From positions 1,240,001 to 1,304,000 of the forward strand of contig NZ_QKZI01000001.1 in the NCBI RefSeq assembly GCF_003254155.1: a stretch of 64,000 nt of DNA. The letters are read 5' to 3'. Below the pieces are notes generated by a model that worked only from the letters and a program-made list of their open reading frames with translations, did no database searches and was not told where the DNA came from. Source of the stretch: Psychrobacillus insolitus (GTDB lineage Bacteria; Bacillota; Bacilli; Bacillales_A; Planococcaceae). The position numbers and the translations under genes are program-made. How positions within the stretch are numbered: position 1 is the first letter of the stretch; every line of letters begins with the position of its first letter. Shown here piece after piece: positions 18,662-26,518 of the stretch.

Positions 18662-19050
18662 TATGTCTCCTCCTTTGAAAGGGCTAATATTTTTTCAATC
18701 GACTTGGTTAGTTCTTTAGATTCATGCTCTTTCTCTATTATTTTTTCAATTTCCCATTTAATTTTTAAATCGTCTATTACGATTACTTTTTTATTTGGAT
18801 ATTCATTTTCTAATTCTTTTTTTATATTTTCTTCAATTTTCACTTTACTAAATCGTTTCATAGTAGGTATTTCAATGGAAACAAGTAGGGTGTTATTGTC
18901 CATTAAACTTTTGTATCCAATTATAGAATCTTGTTTATCTAAAATCTTTTCTAACTCTAAATCATCCGATGGGTACACAACTCGTTCCGGTGCATCTGAG
19001 CAAGCACCCAACGTTAAAAATAGCAAAATTACGATCCATTTATTTTTCAT
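18661..19050 (-). CDS. Sporulation lipoprotein heading the spoVA operon
   Basis: A 129-residue lipoprotein: MKNKWIVILLFLTLGAC is a type II signal with lipobox LGAC. The mature part resembles small YhcN/YlaJ-like spore lipoproteins (SIEIPTMKRFSKVKIEENIKKELENEYPNKKVIVIDDLK), a fold found in DUF-type spore membrane proteins. It is the first gene behind a sigma-G promoter. Start at 19050 is chosen over 19092 because the longer form would hide the signal peptide. Assignment to YhcN/YlaJ is by architecture and context only. Confidence 0.7.
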   Translation of the reverse strand: MKNKWIVILLFLTLGACSDAPERVVYPSDDLELEKILDKQDSIIGYKSLMDNNTLLVSIEIPTMKRFSKVKIEENIKKELENEYPNKKVIVIDDLKIKWEIEKIIEKEHESKELTKSIEKILALSKEET

Positions 19051-19074
19051 CGATTTGTTTTCCCCTTTTCGAGT

Positions 19075-19103
19075 TAGTATGAACTTTTGCATTTTAAATA
19101 TGC
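19075..19103 (-). promoter_or_regulatory. Sigma-G promoter of the lipoprotein-spoVACDEb operon
   Basis: Read on the minus strand: GCATA (19099-19103), 17-nt spacer, CATACTA (19075-19081). This fits the sigma-G consensus (GHATR, CATNHTA), as expected for a forespore operon. Confidence 0.75.
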
Positions 19104-19146
19104 AAAACCATTTGAGATATTTGCCCTAGTCAAAATAAATACGTGA

Positions 19147-19155
19147 CATAAATTA
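19147..19155 (+). promoter_or_regulatory. Sigma-K-type -10 element ahead of cotZ
   Basis: CATAAATTA matches the sigma-K -10 consensus CATAnnnTA and lies 29 nt before the coat gene start. A convincing -35 AC element is not obvious. Confidence 0.5.
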
Positions 19156-19183
19156 GAAAGAGATGAAAAGGAGGTGAAAAATA

Positions 19184-19699
19184 ATGGGGTGTGGAAGAAT
19201 TGAAGATATTACGCATAGTAAAAAAGAAGATCAGTGTATTTGTGATGTAGTCCGTGCGATTAAAGATATTCAAGATCAAGCTGTGTCAGATGAGTGTCCA
19301 GCATGTCCAACTAACTGTTTCTTAGAACCACTTGGAGGTCTAGTAAGTCCTTCTCGAAACAGAGCGGATACACGAGTATTTATGCTTTTAACTAAAGATG
19401 GAACACCGTTTAAAGCGTTCTTTAGAGATAATGATGTATGTGATCATGATTGTGTTTCCGTATTTTTCAGAGTAGAGGATATTTTTGACGGATGTTGTGC
19501 AACATTACGTGTATTAGAACCTCTTGATGCTCACAGAAAAGAAGTTGACCTATTAAATGAAGATGGAACAAAAATCAATTTACGTAAACTTTGCAAAGTT
19601 CGAAACTTTGATTCAACAGGTAGCTGTATTACAGTTGACTTAAACTGTTTCTGTGCAATTGAATGTGTAGCTGATGTATTTTTAGATGTATGTGAATGA
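19184..19699 (+). CDS. cotZ: Spore crust/coat protein of the CotZ/CotY/ExsY family
   Basis: A 171-residue cysteine-rich protein (about 15 Cys) of the CotY/CotZ family that self-assembles through disulfides into the outermost spore layer. Typical segments are CICDVVRAIKDIQDQA, CPACPTNCFLEPLGG and the C-terminal NCFCAIECVADVFLDVC. AAAGGAGGTGA lies 7-8 nt before ATG. It is divergent from the spoVA operon and convergent with cotO. Confidence 0.92.
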   Translation: MGCGRIEDITHSKKEDQCICDVVRAIKDIQDQAVSDECPACPTNCFLEPLGGLVSPSRNRADTRVFMLLTKDGTPFKAFFRDNDVCDHDCVSVFFRVEDIFDGCCATLRVLEPLDAHRKEVDLLNEDGTKINLRKLCKVRNFDSTGSCITVDLNCFCAIECVADVFLDVCE

Positions 19700-19724
19700 T
19701 CGTTTCCACCTTGCAGTGTCTATT

Positions 19725-19757
19725 CCGTTCGGGATGATCCCGAACGGTTTTTATCTT
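19725..19757 (+). terminator. Terminator of cotZ
   Basis: CCGTTCGGGATGATCCCGAACGG is a near-perfect palindromic stem followed by TTTTTATC. Confidence 0.85.
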
Positions 19758-19773
19758 TTTTAAAAAATAGATG

Positions 19774-19815
19774 AAAGAAGGGCATCCTATTAAAATAGGA
19801 TGCCCTTCTTTTTTT
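19774..19815. terminator. Bidirectional terminator between cotZ and cotO
   Basis: GAAGGGCATCCTATT and its complement form a 15-bp stem with a T run on the plus strand and a weaker one on the minus strand. Confidence 0.85.
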
Positions 19816-20197
19816 ACTTCATAAGATTTCCTCGCCAAAATATTTTTTCCACTTGGTTTACTGGGTACGTTACATGTTCGTCTGATGCTACCAAGAATGT
19901 AACTTGGTCGTTATTAACTGTTTCTATTTCACCTTGTAAGCGCACACCATTCTCAAGGTGAAATACAAGTGGACGATACACTTTCCGTTGAAAGGGTTTA
20001 GATAGGAAATATAGTTTTTCTAAAAGACCTAGTGAATACTCCCCGCTATTAGTAGACGGCTTTTCATAAATCGACGTACTTTCATCCTGGAGTACTTCAT
20101 GTACCATTTCTTCTATCTCAAACTTTCGTTCCTTTTTTGGCAAATGAAAAACGGGAGGTCCATTTATAAAGAGTAAAGGATCATTAAAAGAATTCAT
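19814..20197 (-). CDS. cotO: CotO-family spore coat protein (short form)
   Basis: A 127-residue protein beginning MNSFNDPLLFINGPPVFHLPKK, which matches the N-terminal 'PLLYI-P' signature of CotO morphogenetic proteins. The end reads YRPLVFHLENGVRLQGEIETVNNDQVTFLV, the C-terminal CotO beta unit. B. subtilis CotO is longer (about 227 aa) because of a linker. ATG 20197 follows AAAGGA at good spacing; GTG 20203 is rejected. It pairs with CotZ, with which CotO works in crust and exosporium assembly. Confidence 0.75.
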   Translation of the reverse strand: MNSFNDPLLFINGPPVFHLPKKERKFEIEEMVHEVLQDESTSIYEKPSTNSGEYSLGLLEKLYFLSKPFQRKVYRPLVFHLENGVRLQGEIETVNNDQVTFLVASDEHVTYPVNQVEKIFWRGNLMK

Positions 20198-20246
20198 AAA
20201 CACATCCTTTTTACTTTATTTTATGCACACTCCTTTTTAATTGTGA

Positions 20247-21611
20247 TTATAGGGAAGATATAAAGAATGTAGCAAGGCCTAAGTATATTAAAATACTAAC
20301 TAAGTCATTAATAGTCGTTATGAATGGTCCAGATGCAACTGCAGGATCGATTTTCATTCGATGAAATAGTAAAGGGATAAAGGATCCACCAAGCGTAGCA
20401 ACAAAAATAGAACCAAAAATGGCTGCTCCTACTAATAAGCCTATTACTACATCATGTTTCCAAAAGAAAATAATGCCAACCACTACTATTCCACAAATAA
20501 GACCCGTTATTAGTCCAGTACCAGCCTCACGAAACAATAATTTCATTTTACTTTGCTTTTCAATATCACCCGTTGCAATTCCTCGAACTGCTACGGCTAA
20601 TGCCTGTGTACCACTATTTCCTGCCATTCCAGCTATAAGAGGGATAAATACAGCTAGTAAAGCTACTTTATCTAACGTTTGTTCAAAAATACTCATTAAA
20701 TTAGCGGTCAACATTCCTAGAAATAACAAAATGACTAACCAAGGTAATCTCTTTTTAGCAGCCTGTAATGACCCTTTATCAAAAGTATCCATATGGGAAA
20801 CAGCTGCAAGTTTAGAATAGTCATCGGAAGCTTCTTCATCTAAGACATCAATAATATCATCCACTGTTATAATACCTAATAGATGAAATTCAAAGTCGAC
20901 AACAGGCACTGCTAAGAAATTATAATCCTTTATTTTACGAGCAACTTCTTCTTGATCTTCACTTACAATGACACTTACTACACGTTCATTCATAATTTCC
21001 TTTATCACTGTCTCTTCATCAGCGATGATTAAATCACGTAATGAAACGACTCCTGTGAGAACATGCGATTCATTTACCACGAATAAGTAATAAATTGTTT
21101 CTGCATTCGGTGCTTCCCTCCGGAGTATCTTCATTGCCGATCTACATGAAGTTGTTTCTGGAATTGAAACGTATTCAGTTGTCATAATTGATCCAGCAGT
21201 GTATTCATCATAGTGTAAGAGATCTTTTATTTCCTGTGCTGATTCCTTATCCATAAGTATTAAATAACTAGCAACTTGTTCTTTTCCTAGTTCGTTTAAA
21301 ACGTCCACTGCATTGTCGGCATACATACAGGATAGCATGTCAGCAGCATAAGATATTTCCATTTCCTTTAAGTAAAATTCATACGTTTCGTCATCAAACT
21401 TTGTCGCTTCAAATATTCCCGCCATTTCCTTAGGAGAGAGATAGTGAAAGATTTTTCTCCTTATATCTGGCTCCACCTTTTCAAAAAACATTGCTTGGTC
21501 ATATGGGTGAAGTTGCATAAATTCATCTCTGAATTGATCTATTGAATCATTCGTCAAAAACTCTATTAAATTAGTATCGTCTAACAACGTTTGGTCAAAT
21601 TCTTCTTTCAC
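20247..21611 (-). CDS. mgtE: Magnesium transporter MgtE
   Basis: A 454-residue Mg2+ channel: cytosolic N domain (residues 1-130), two CBS domains (about 135-260, with SIMTTEYVSIPE and VVSVIVSEDQ) and a five-helix membrane domain containing GNSGTQALAVAVRGI and the GSFIPLLFHRMKIDPAVASGP pore region. Start is GTG with GGAGGG 5 nt ahead. MgtE genes are often under an M-box riboswitch, but none is recognisable in the 200 nt upstream. Confidence 0.95.
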   Translation of the reverse strand: MKEEFDQTLLDDTNLIEFLTNDSIDQFRDEFMQLHPYDQAMFFEKVEPDIRRKIFHYLSPKEMAGIFEATKFDDETYEFYLKEMEISYAADMLSCMYADNAVDVLNELGKEQVASYLILMDKESAQEIKDLLHYDEYTAGSIMTTEYVSIPETTSCRSAMKILRREAPNAETIYYLFVVNESHVLTGVVSLRDLIIADEETVIKEIMNERVVSVIVSEDQEEVARKIKDYNFLAVPVVDFEFHLLGIITVDDIIDVLDEEASDDYSKLAAVSHMDTFDKGSLQAAKKRLPWLVILLFLGMLTANLMSIFEQTLDKVALLAVFIPLIAGMAGNSGTQALAVAVRGIATGDIEKQSKMKLLFREAGTGLITGLICGIVVVGIIFFWKHDVVIGLLVGAAIFGSIFVATLGGSFIPLLFHRMKIDPAVASGPFITTINDLVSILIYLGLATFFISSL

Positions 21612-21761
21612 GTAATTCCCTCCTCTCTGCGGTTACCTTTATTATTGTATTGGGTTCATGCTAATTAAGCAACCGACTATATAAAAGCTTTACATGGTTG
21701 TCACATTCTTGTTATTCCCCAGGAAATAACACGAAAGAAAGCAACATATTCACGCAAAAAA

Positions 21762-21790
21762 CATGCCATGAACACTTGGCTCATGGCATT
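21762..21790 (-). terminator. Terminator probably belonging to the rluA-nadK-relQ operon
   Basis: AATGCCATGA and TCATGGCAT pair around a 9-nt loop with six T's following on the minus strand. It is 430 bp below the rluA-type stop codon, with a mobile repeat between them. Confidence 0.65.
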
Positions 21791-21816
21791 TACATATAAT
21801 TTTGGTTCTTTGTCAA

Positions 21817-22199
21817 ATGACATTAGTAAAGAATTTTAGGGTTATAATTTATTTTTATATTTATCACGGGACTGTCCAGAAAGTCAGTAAAACTGATTTT
21901 TTACGGCAGTCTTTTTTTCTATATCTATTTGAACTTATGTTTCCTATATTCACTTTGCTGATTTTCGTTACGAGCGGCGACTCCAGTGGGATTAGCGTGA
22001 CAGGTGAGACTCCACAGGAGCGCGGTTTTCGCGACGAGGAGGCTCACCGCACGCCCCACGGAAAGCGTCCGCTCGTAACGAAAATCAGCGCGGATCAGGA
22101 TTTTTTAATTTCATAAATATTGATAAAAAATGACATTAGTGAAAGCTCATCCCTTTCTCCTGTTCGATTGAGAAGTGGATTTTATTTCACCAACGTCAT
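21817..22199 (+). repeat. MITE-like element, long copy (family 1, copy c)
   Basis: Left end ATGACATTAGTAAAG (21817-21831) and right end TTTCACCAACGTCAT (22185-22199) are imperfect terminal inverted repeats. Inside, a GC-rich core has perfect 21-bp arms (21957-21977 and 22069-22089) around a 91-nt structured centre that includes GGTGAG...CTCACC and GCGCGG...TTTCGCG pairings. A second left-type end lies at 22131, so the last 69 bp may be a nested mini-copy. No transposase or ORF is inside. The gap 21612-22223 holds nothing else except a terminator. Confidence 0.8.
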
Positions 22200-22223
22200 A
22201 TAGTGTACAACCATACTTTTCTT

Positions 22224-23132
22224 TCATCTCATCAAATTTACTATTTCTTCCATATCTTTCGGAAATGGAGCAATTATATACATATCTTCATTAAAAAAAG
22301 GATGTTGTAGCCTTAGTTCTTTTGCGTGTAAAGCTTGTCTATCTATTAACTCGAGACTACCACCATATAAATCATCACCAATCAGCGGATGACCAACTGA
22401 CATCATATGAACCCGAATTTGGTGAGTACGTCCCGTGTGCAAACGCAATTTAACGTGAGTTACATTATGTCCCTGCAATGTGAATCTTTTAAGAACTTGT
22501 ACAGAAGTCCGAGCTTGTTTTCCATCTTCGGAAATAATTCGTTCAATGATGCTATCATTTTTTCTACCTATTGGTGCATCAATTGAAAAAGAATCTTCTT
22601 TTACAAATCCATGTACAATGGCTTCATATGTTCGAAAAATCGAACCTGCTTTTTGCATTTCACTCAGAAGATGGTGGGCATGCCTATGCTTCGCAATACA
22701 AATTAAGCCAGATGTATCCTTGTCGAGCCTAGTCACGATGTGCACAGTAGAAGTTAATTCTTTTTTAGTTAAATAACCCGCTACAAAGTTAGCTAATGTA
22801 CCATTTGGATGTTCCCTTGATGGAATCGTACTTATCCCTGCATCTTTTGAGAGCATAAGAATATGCTCATCCTCATAGAGGATAGGAAAGTCTCTATTTT
22901 CAGGTATTAAGCCCTCACTCATTTTTTCTTTCGGAAAAACAAGTTGAATGGTATCACCTTTTTCAAGTAAATGGCGTACTGTTTTTTCTTCCCCGTTCAC
23001 GAGAATTTGGCCACCATCATACTTAATACTTGTTAAGGCTTTTTTAGAAATACCATGTTCTTTGATCGCATCCCGCAAAAGGATATTCTGCTCTTTCACT
23101 TCAAAAGAAAGGGATATTTGATTGTTCGTCAT
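22224..23132 (-). CDS. yjbO: RluA-family pseudouridine synthase (YjbO)
   Basis: A 302-residue pseudouridine synthase that modifies structured RNA. An S4-like N-terminal part (GGQILVNGEEKTVRHLLEKGDTIQLVF) precedes the catalytic domain with HIVTRLDKDTSGLICIAK, which holds the essential Asp, and the RTHQIRVHM motif. It starts 2 nt after nadK, in the conserved relQ-nadK-rluA order of Bacillales. Which RNA position it modifies cannot be read from sequence. Confidence 0.92.
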   Translation of the reverse strand: MTNNQISLSFEVKEQNILLRDAIKEHGISKKALTSIKYDGGQILVNGEEKTVRHLLEKGDTIQLVFPKEKMSEGLIPENRDFPILYEDEHILMLSKDAGISTIPSREHPNGTLANFVAGYLTKKELTSTVHIVTRLDKDTSGLICIAKHRHAHHLLSEMQKAGSIFRTYEAIVHGFVKEDSFSIDAPIGRKNDSIIERIISEDGKQARTSVQVLKRFTLQGHNVTHVKLRLHTGRTHQIRVHMMSVGHPLIGDDLYGGSLELIDRQALHAKELRLQHPFFNEDMYIIAPFPKDMEEIVNLMR

Positions 23133-23134
23133 AC

Positions 23135-23935
23135 TTATAAATCACTATCGATGAACGAATCATGAACTCGTTGCCAAAATGGAAATGCTTTAAACCTTGC
23201 AAAACGGATCTTTTCATCTGCCACACGATACATAATGGACTGAACATCTTTATGCAATAGTTGCAAATGATCTACTGTTACCATGAAATCCGGACCTTTT
23301 ACCGGTCTCAACAAACAAGAGTGGTGATTGGGTAATATTAACGGAGATCCAACTGTACGGAATACACGATTGTTAATAGAGGCTATTTCTGCAAGTTGCA
23401 TCACTTCTAGAGATGGATGAATAATTGCCCCACCTAGTGCTTTGTTATATGCAGTACTACCTGAAGGCGTAGACATGCATAAGCCGTCTCCTCTAAAGCG
23501 TTCAAAGAGTTTACCATTCAGCTCTACGTCCATAACTAATGTAACATCTGGTGATTTAATCGTAGATTCATTTACTGCTAAATAAGAAGTGCTTTCTTCA
23601 CTATTTTGATAGTTAATAGTAACTTCAAGTAAAGGATATTCAATTACATTGAACTCTTTTTTAGACATGGCAATAACTAACTTCTCAATTTCTGATGGTT
23701 TCCAATCTGCATAAAAACCTAAGTGTCCTGTATGAATACCTACAAATGCAACTGTAGATGAAAGGTGCTTATACTTATGAAATGCATGTAACATCGTTCC
23801 ATCTCCACCAATGGATAAGACAATCTCCGGGTTCTCTTCGTCATAAACAAGTCCAAAATCAATTAAATATGTTTTAGCTTTTTCCATTAATTCATTGGAT
23901 AGATCGTCATTTCGAGACTGTATGGAAAATTTCAT
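23135..23935 (-). CDS. nadK: NAD kinase
   Basis: A 266-residue NAD kinase (PpnK/NadF) that phosphorylates NAD to NADP. The ATP/polyphosphate motif [14 protein letters not shown] (GGDGT) and the second conserved stretch [21 protein letters not shown] are intact. It overlaps relQ by 4 nt (ATGA) and is followed 2 nt later by the pseudouridine synthase, so all three are translated from one message. Confidence 0.96.
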   Translation of the reverse strand: MKFSIQSRNDDLSNELMEKAKTYLIDFGLVYDEENPEIVLSIGGDGTMLHAFHKYKHLSSTVAFVGIHTGHLGFYADWKPSEIEKLVIAMSKKEFNVIEYPLLEVTINYQNSEESTSYLAVNESTIKSPDVTLVMDVELNGKLFERFRGDGLCMSTPSGSTAYNKALGGAIIHPSLEVMQLAEIASINNRVFRTVGSPLILPNHHSCLLRPVKGPDFMVTVDHLQLLHKDVQSIMYRVADEKIRFARFKAFPFWQRVHDSFIDSDL

Positions 23936-24612
23936 CGGCTACGATCCCTCTCTTCTTTGTGGTTTTCATGGATTATTGGCGTAGATAATTCTTTGTTTTC
24001 ACTAAAGTATTTTTGCGCTTCCTGTATTTCACCTCGAATTAAGGACATCTCTTCATCTAAACGAAAAGCTGCTTCTGCTGCATATTGCAATCTTTTCCTT
24101 ATTTCTTCGGGGAAAACCCCTTTATATTTATAATTAAGGGAATGCTCAATTGATGCCCAAAAATTCATTGCGAGGGTCCGTATTTGTATTTCTGCGAGCA
24201 ATGAAATTTCCCCGTGAATCGTTTGAACTGGATATTCAATAATTATATGGTAGGACCTGTACCCACTTTGTTTTTTGTTCGAAATATAGTCTCTTTCTTC
24301 TATTATCTTTAAATCCTTCCTAGCTCGTAAGATTATTACAACGGTTTCTATGTCATCCACAAACTGACACATCATCCGTAAACCTGCTATATCAGGAATT
24401 TCTTTTGCGAGTGTTTCAGAAGGTTCAAATACGATCCCTTTTTCTAACGACTTGTCATATATACTAGCTAAGGGCTTAACTCGACCTGTAACAAATTCAA
24501 TCGGTGAATTCGTATTTTCTATTTCAAATTGCGTGCGCATTCCTTTTAGCTTTACTTTCAGCTCAGATACAGCTTGTTTATAAGGCTCTAAAAATTGTTC
24601 CCATTGACCCAT
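23932..24612 (-). CDS. relQ: Small (p)ppGpp synthetase RelQ/SAS1 (YjbM)
   Basis: A 226-residue single-domain alarmone synthetase that makes (p)ppGpp without a hydrolase domain. The synthetase core is visible: [44 protein letters not shown] and [26 protein letters not shown]. Start [11 protein letters not shown] is preceded by TGGAGGT at 7 nt, so the ATG at 24627 is rejected. Upstream of nadK as in B. subtilis, linking stringent control with NADP supply. Confidence 0.93.
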   Translation of the reverse strand: MGQWEQFLEPYKQAVSELKVKLKGMRTQFEIENTNSPIEFVTGRVKPLASIYDKSLEKGIVFEPSETLAKEIPDIAGLRMMCQFVDDIETVVIILRARKDLKIIEERDYISNKKQSGYRSYHIIIEYPVQTIHGEISLLAEIQIRTLAMNFWASIEHSLNYKYKGVFPEEIRKRLQYAAEAAFRLDEEMSLIRGEIQEAQKYFSENKELSTPIIHENHKEERDRSR

Positions 24613-24644
24613 GTGTTTAACCTCCACTTCACATAGAGCTTATC

Positions 24645-25028
24645 TTATGCGTTTAGAATATCACTAAATGCATTTTCTACTGCAGCCGAAAATTCTTCCC
24701 CGTAGTTATGATTTCCCTCAATATTAAATATGAGCATTTCTAGTTCATCTTTAAATTTGTGTAAAGTTAACACATCATCACCAAATTGTAATTTAGGATT
24801 TCCCTCAGCTTTTAAAGTATTTACCAATAAAGGCCAAACATCTCGTCCAAACTTCACATAATGGAAGCCGATTTGATCTTCTAGGAGATAAACAAACGCA
24901 AATGAATCGGAATCCGTAATCATTTGTCCTCCTGCTTTTATTTGATTATTCATTGGATTCTCTTCTAACGTGAAACGAATATCATTTTCTAATTGAACTC
25001 CACTTTTTACTGTATATGTAGTAGGCAT
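24645..25028 (-). CDS. yjbL: UPF0738 family protein (YjbL-like)
   Basis: A 127-residue cytosolic protein of unknown function. GGQMITDSDSFAFVYLLED and FKDELEMLIFNIEGNHNYGEEF match the UPF0738 pattern as I recall it, and the position between relQ and the CYTH gene matches yjbL. The start MPTTYTVKSG follows AAAGGAT. The frame is open upstream through five ATG codons made by a 9-nt tandem repeat, which could allow a longer, length-variable N-terminus (see the repeat at 25041-25106). Function unknown. Confidence 0.78.
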   Translation of the reverse strand: MPTTYTVKSGVQLENDIRFTLEENPMNNQIKAGGQMITDSDSFAFVYLLEDQIGFHYVKFGRDVWPLLVNTLKAEGNPKLQFGDDVLTLHKFKDELEMLIFNIEGNHNYGEEFSAAVENAFSDILNA

Positions 25029-25040
25029 AATAAATCTATC

Positions 25041-25106
25041 CTTTCTTTCTTTCTTTCTTTCCATTCTTTCCATTCTTTCCATTCTTTCCATTCTTTCCAT
25101 TCTTCC
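25041..25106. repeat. Microsatellite: five CTTT units followed by 9-nt CCATTCTTT units
   Basis: 25041-25060 is (CTTT)5. 25061-25096 is four exact CCATTCTTT units and 25097-25106 a fifth with one change. On the UPF0738 coding strand it is a purine tract with five in-frame ATGs at 25064, 25073, 25082, 25091 and 25100, ending about 12 nt before the chosen start. It lies in the divergent promoter region. Confidence 0.9.
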
Positions 25107-25120
25107 ACTATTTTATCATA

Positions 25121-25148
25121 TTGAAACTAATTGCAAACGGTCTATAAT
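25121..25148 (+). promoter_or_regulatory. Sigma-A promoter of the CYTH-transglycosylase pair
   Basis: TTGAAA (25121-25126), 16-nt spacer, TATAAT (25143-25148). It places the transcript start near 25155, which rules out starts upstream of 25176. Confidence 0.75.
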
Positions 25149-25175
25149 AGAAATAATAAGAAAGGTCGTGTAATT

Positions 25176-25751
25176 TTGCATAAAGAACAGGAAATCGAGT
25201 TTAAAAACTTGCTGACAAAAGAGGAATTTGACCATTTATTAGCGCAATTTCATGTAGATCAAACACATTTTTATTCGCAAACAAACTATTATTATGACAC
25301 ACCAGACAATTATTTCAAAAACAACAAAATGGGCTTCCGTTTACGTGTATTAAACACGCATAATGAGCTTACATTAAAGGCTCCTGTTCAAAAACATGTG
25401 ATGGAAGAAACAACCCTCACTGTATCAAATGCAGAGCGAGATAATATAATTCAGCATAATCATTTTCCAATTGTTCCTTTTTTAGAAACAATTAAAGATA
25501 AAGATTTATTAGCCTGCTTGGGAAGCATACAAACAAATCGCGCTCAAATTTCATATCAAAATGGAATTCTATTTTTCGATCACTCTATTTATAGTCAGGT
25601 AGAGGATTTTGAGATAGAATATGAAAGTAAAGATATCGAAAATGGAGAAAAAATCTTCCTGCAATTATTAGAAACTTATCAAATTCCAATAAGAAATACC
25701 GATAAAAAAATTGCTCGTCTTATGAATGTACTCAATTCATTGAAAGGTTGA
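25176..25751 (+). CDS. yjbK: CYTH-domain protein (YjbK-like)
   Basis: A 191-residue CYTH (triphosphate tunnel metalloenzyme) protein. The signature E-x-E-x-K lies at the very start (KEQEIEFKNLL), followed by tunnel strands with alternating charged residues: GFRLRV, ELTLKAP and VEDFEIEYES. Members bind or hydrolyse triphosphates such as PPPi or thiamine triphosphate; YjbK's substrate is not established. The start is TTG at 25176 with AAAGGT about 9 nt ahead. Genomic closeness to relQ and nadK hints at nucleotide-related work. Confidence 0.85.
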   Translation: MHKEQEIEFKNLLTKEEFDHLLAQFHVDQTHFYSQTNYYYDTPDNYFKNNKMGFRLRVLNTHNELTLKAPVQKHVMEETTLTVSNAERDNIIQHNHFPIVPFLETIKDKDLLACLGSIQTNRAQISYQNGILFFDHSIYSQVEDFEIEYESKDIENGEKIFLQLLETYQIPIRNTDKKIARLMNVLNSLKG

Positions 25752-25757
25752 TTACAC

Positions 25758-26393
25758 ATGGATATTCAATCCTTAAAAATATTGATGGATATAAATGCAA
25801 TGCAAACACTAGGTAGCGTACAAAGTTCTCAAGATACTAATACTTCTTCTCTGTTTTCAGAGCTCTTAGGAGAAGTGCTTCAAAATACTGAGAAAACAAA
25901 ATCAGGCAATACTATTTCACCATTACTATACAATGGCACTTCTGATATATATATGCCTACTAATCCATCTATACAAAACGAAGCACAAGCAACCCCTACA
26001 TCGAGGGGGCCTATCTCCTCTAATTATGAAGATATCATTAAAAAAGCAGCAGAAAAATATAATTTACCAGAGAAACTGATTTCCTCTGTTATTAAACAAG
26101 AGTCTAATTTTGATGCAGCCGCTATAAGTTCTGCTGGAGCAACGGGTTTAATGCAACTAATGCCCGGTACTGCCAAATATTTAGGCGTAACAAATTCACT
26201 AGACCCCGAACAAAATATTATGGGTGGGGCAAAGTATTTAAGCAAAATGCTTAGTCAATTTAACGGAAACATTGAAACAGCTCTTGCCGCTTATAATGCT
26301 GGGCCAGGTACAGTGAATAGATATGCTGGAATTCCACCGTATAAAGAAACCCAAAATTACGTTCGAAAAGTCATGAATTACTACCAATCTTAA
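25758..26393 (+). CDS. yjbJ: Lytic transglycosylase, SLT domain (YjbJ/CwlQ-like)
   Basis: A 211-residue protein whose C-terminal half is a Slt70-type domain: YNLPEKLISSVIKQESNFDAAAISSAGATGLMQLMPGTAKYLG, with the catalytic Glu in KQESNF, the GLMQLMP motif and ALAAYNAGPGTV. The N-terminal 85 residues are polar with no evident signal peptide, as in B. subtilis YjbJ (CwlQ). It cleaves glycan strands to anhydromuropeptides. It starts 6 nt after yjbK, in the same operon. Confidence 0.9.
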   Translation: MDIQSLKILMDINAMQTLGSVQSSQDTNTSSLFSELLGEVLQNTEKTKSGNTISPLLYNGTSDIYMPTNPSIQNEAQATPTSRGPISSNYEDIIKKAAEKYNLPEKLISSVIKQESNFDAAAISSAGATGLMQLMPGTAKYLGVTNSLDPEQNIMGGAKYLSKMLSQFNGNIETALAAYNAGPGTVNRYAGIPPYKETQNYVRKVMNYYQS

Positions 26394-26396
26394 GGG

Positions 26397-26427
26397 AAAA
26401 CGACTATTTCAATAGTCGTTTTTTTCT
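26397..26427 (+). terminator. Terminator after the transglycosylase gene
   Basis: AAAACGACTATT and AATAGTCGTTTT form the stem, followed by a T run. Confidence 0.85.
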
Positions 26428-26518
26428 TTCTTCCAAAATCTGTGATAATCTAATTGTTTGAGATATTCGCATTGGATTGGTAGAATGAAGATAGAGTTAG
26501 AGCAAAGGAGTAATGAAC

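Noticed and set aside
21612-21760. M-box magnesium riboswitch upstream of mgtE
   Set aside because: Expected, but no M-box conserved segments or terminator/antiterminator pair are recognisable.
25029-25100. Start of the UPF0738 protein at 25100 (five MER units)
   Set aside because: The MER units are a microsatellite; AAAGGAT precedes the ATG at 25028 and homologues as remembered start there. Kept as a finding because variation is possible.
25041-25106. Possible CRISPR or iteron array
   Set aside because: Units are 4 and 9 nt without spacers, so it is a simple sequence repeat.
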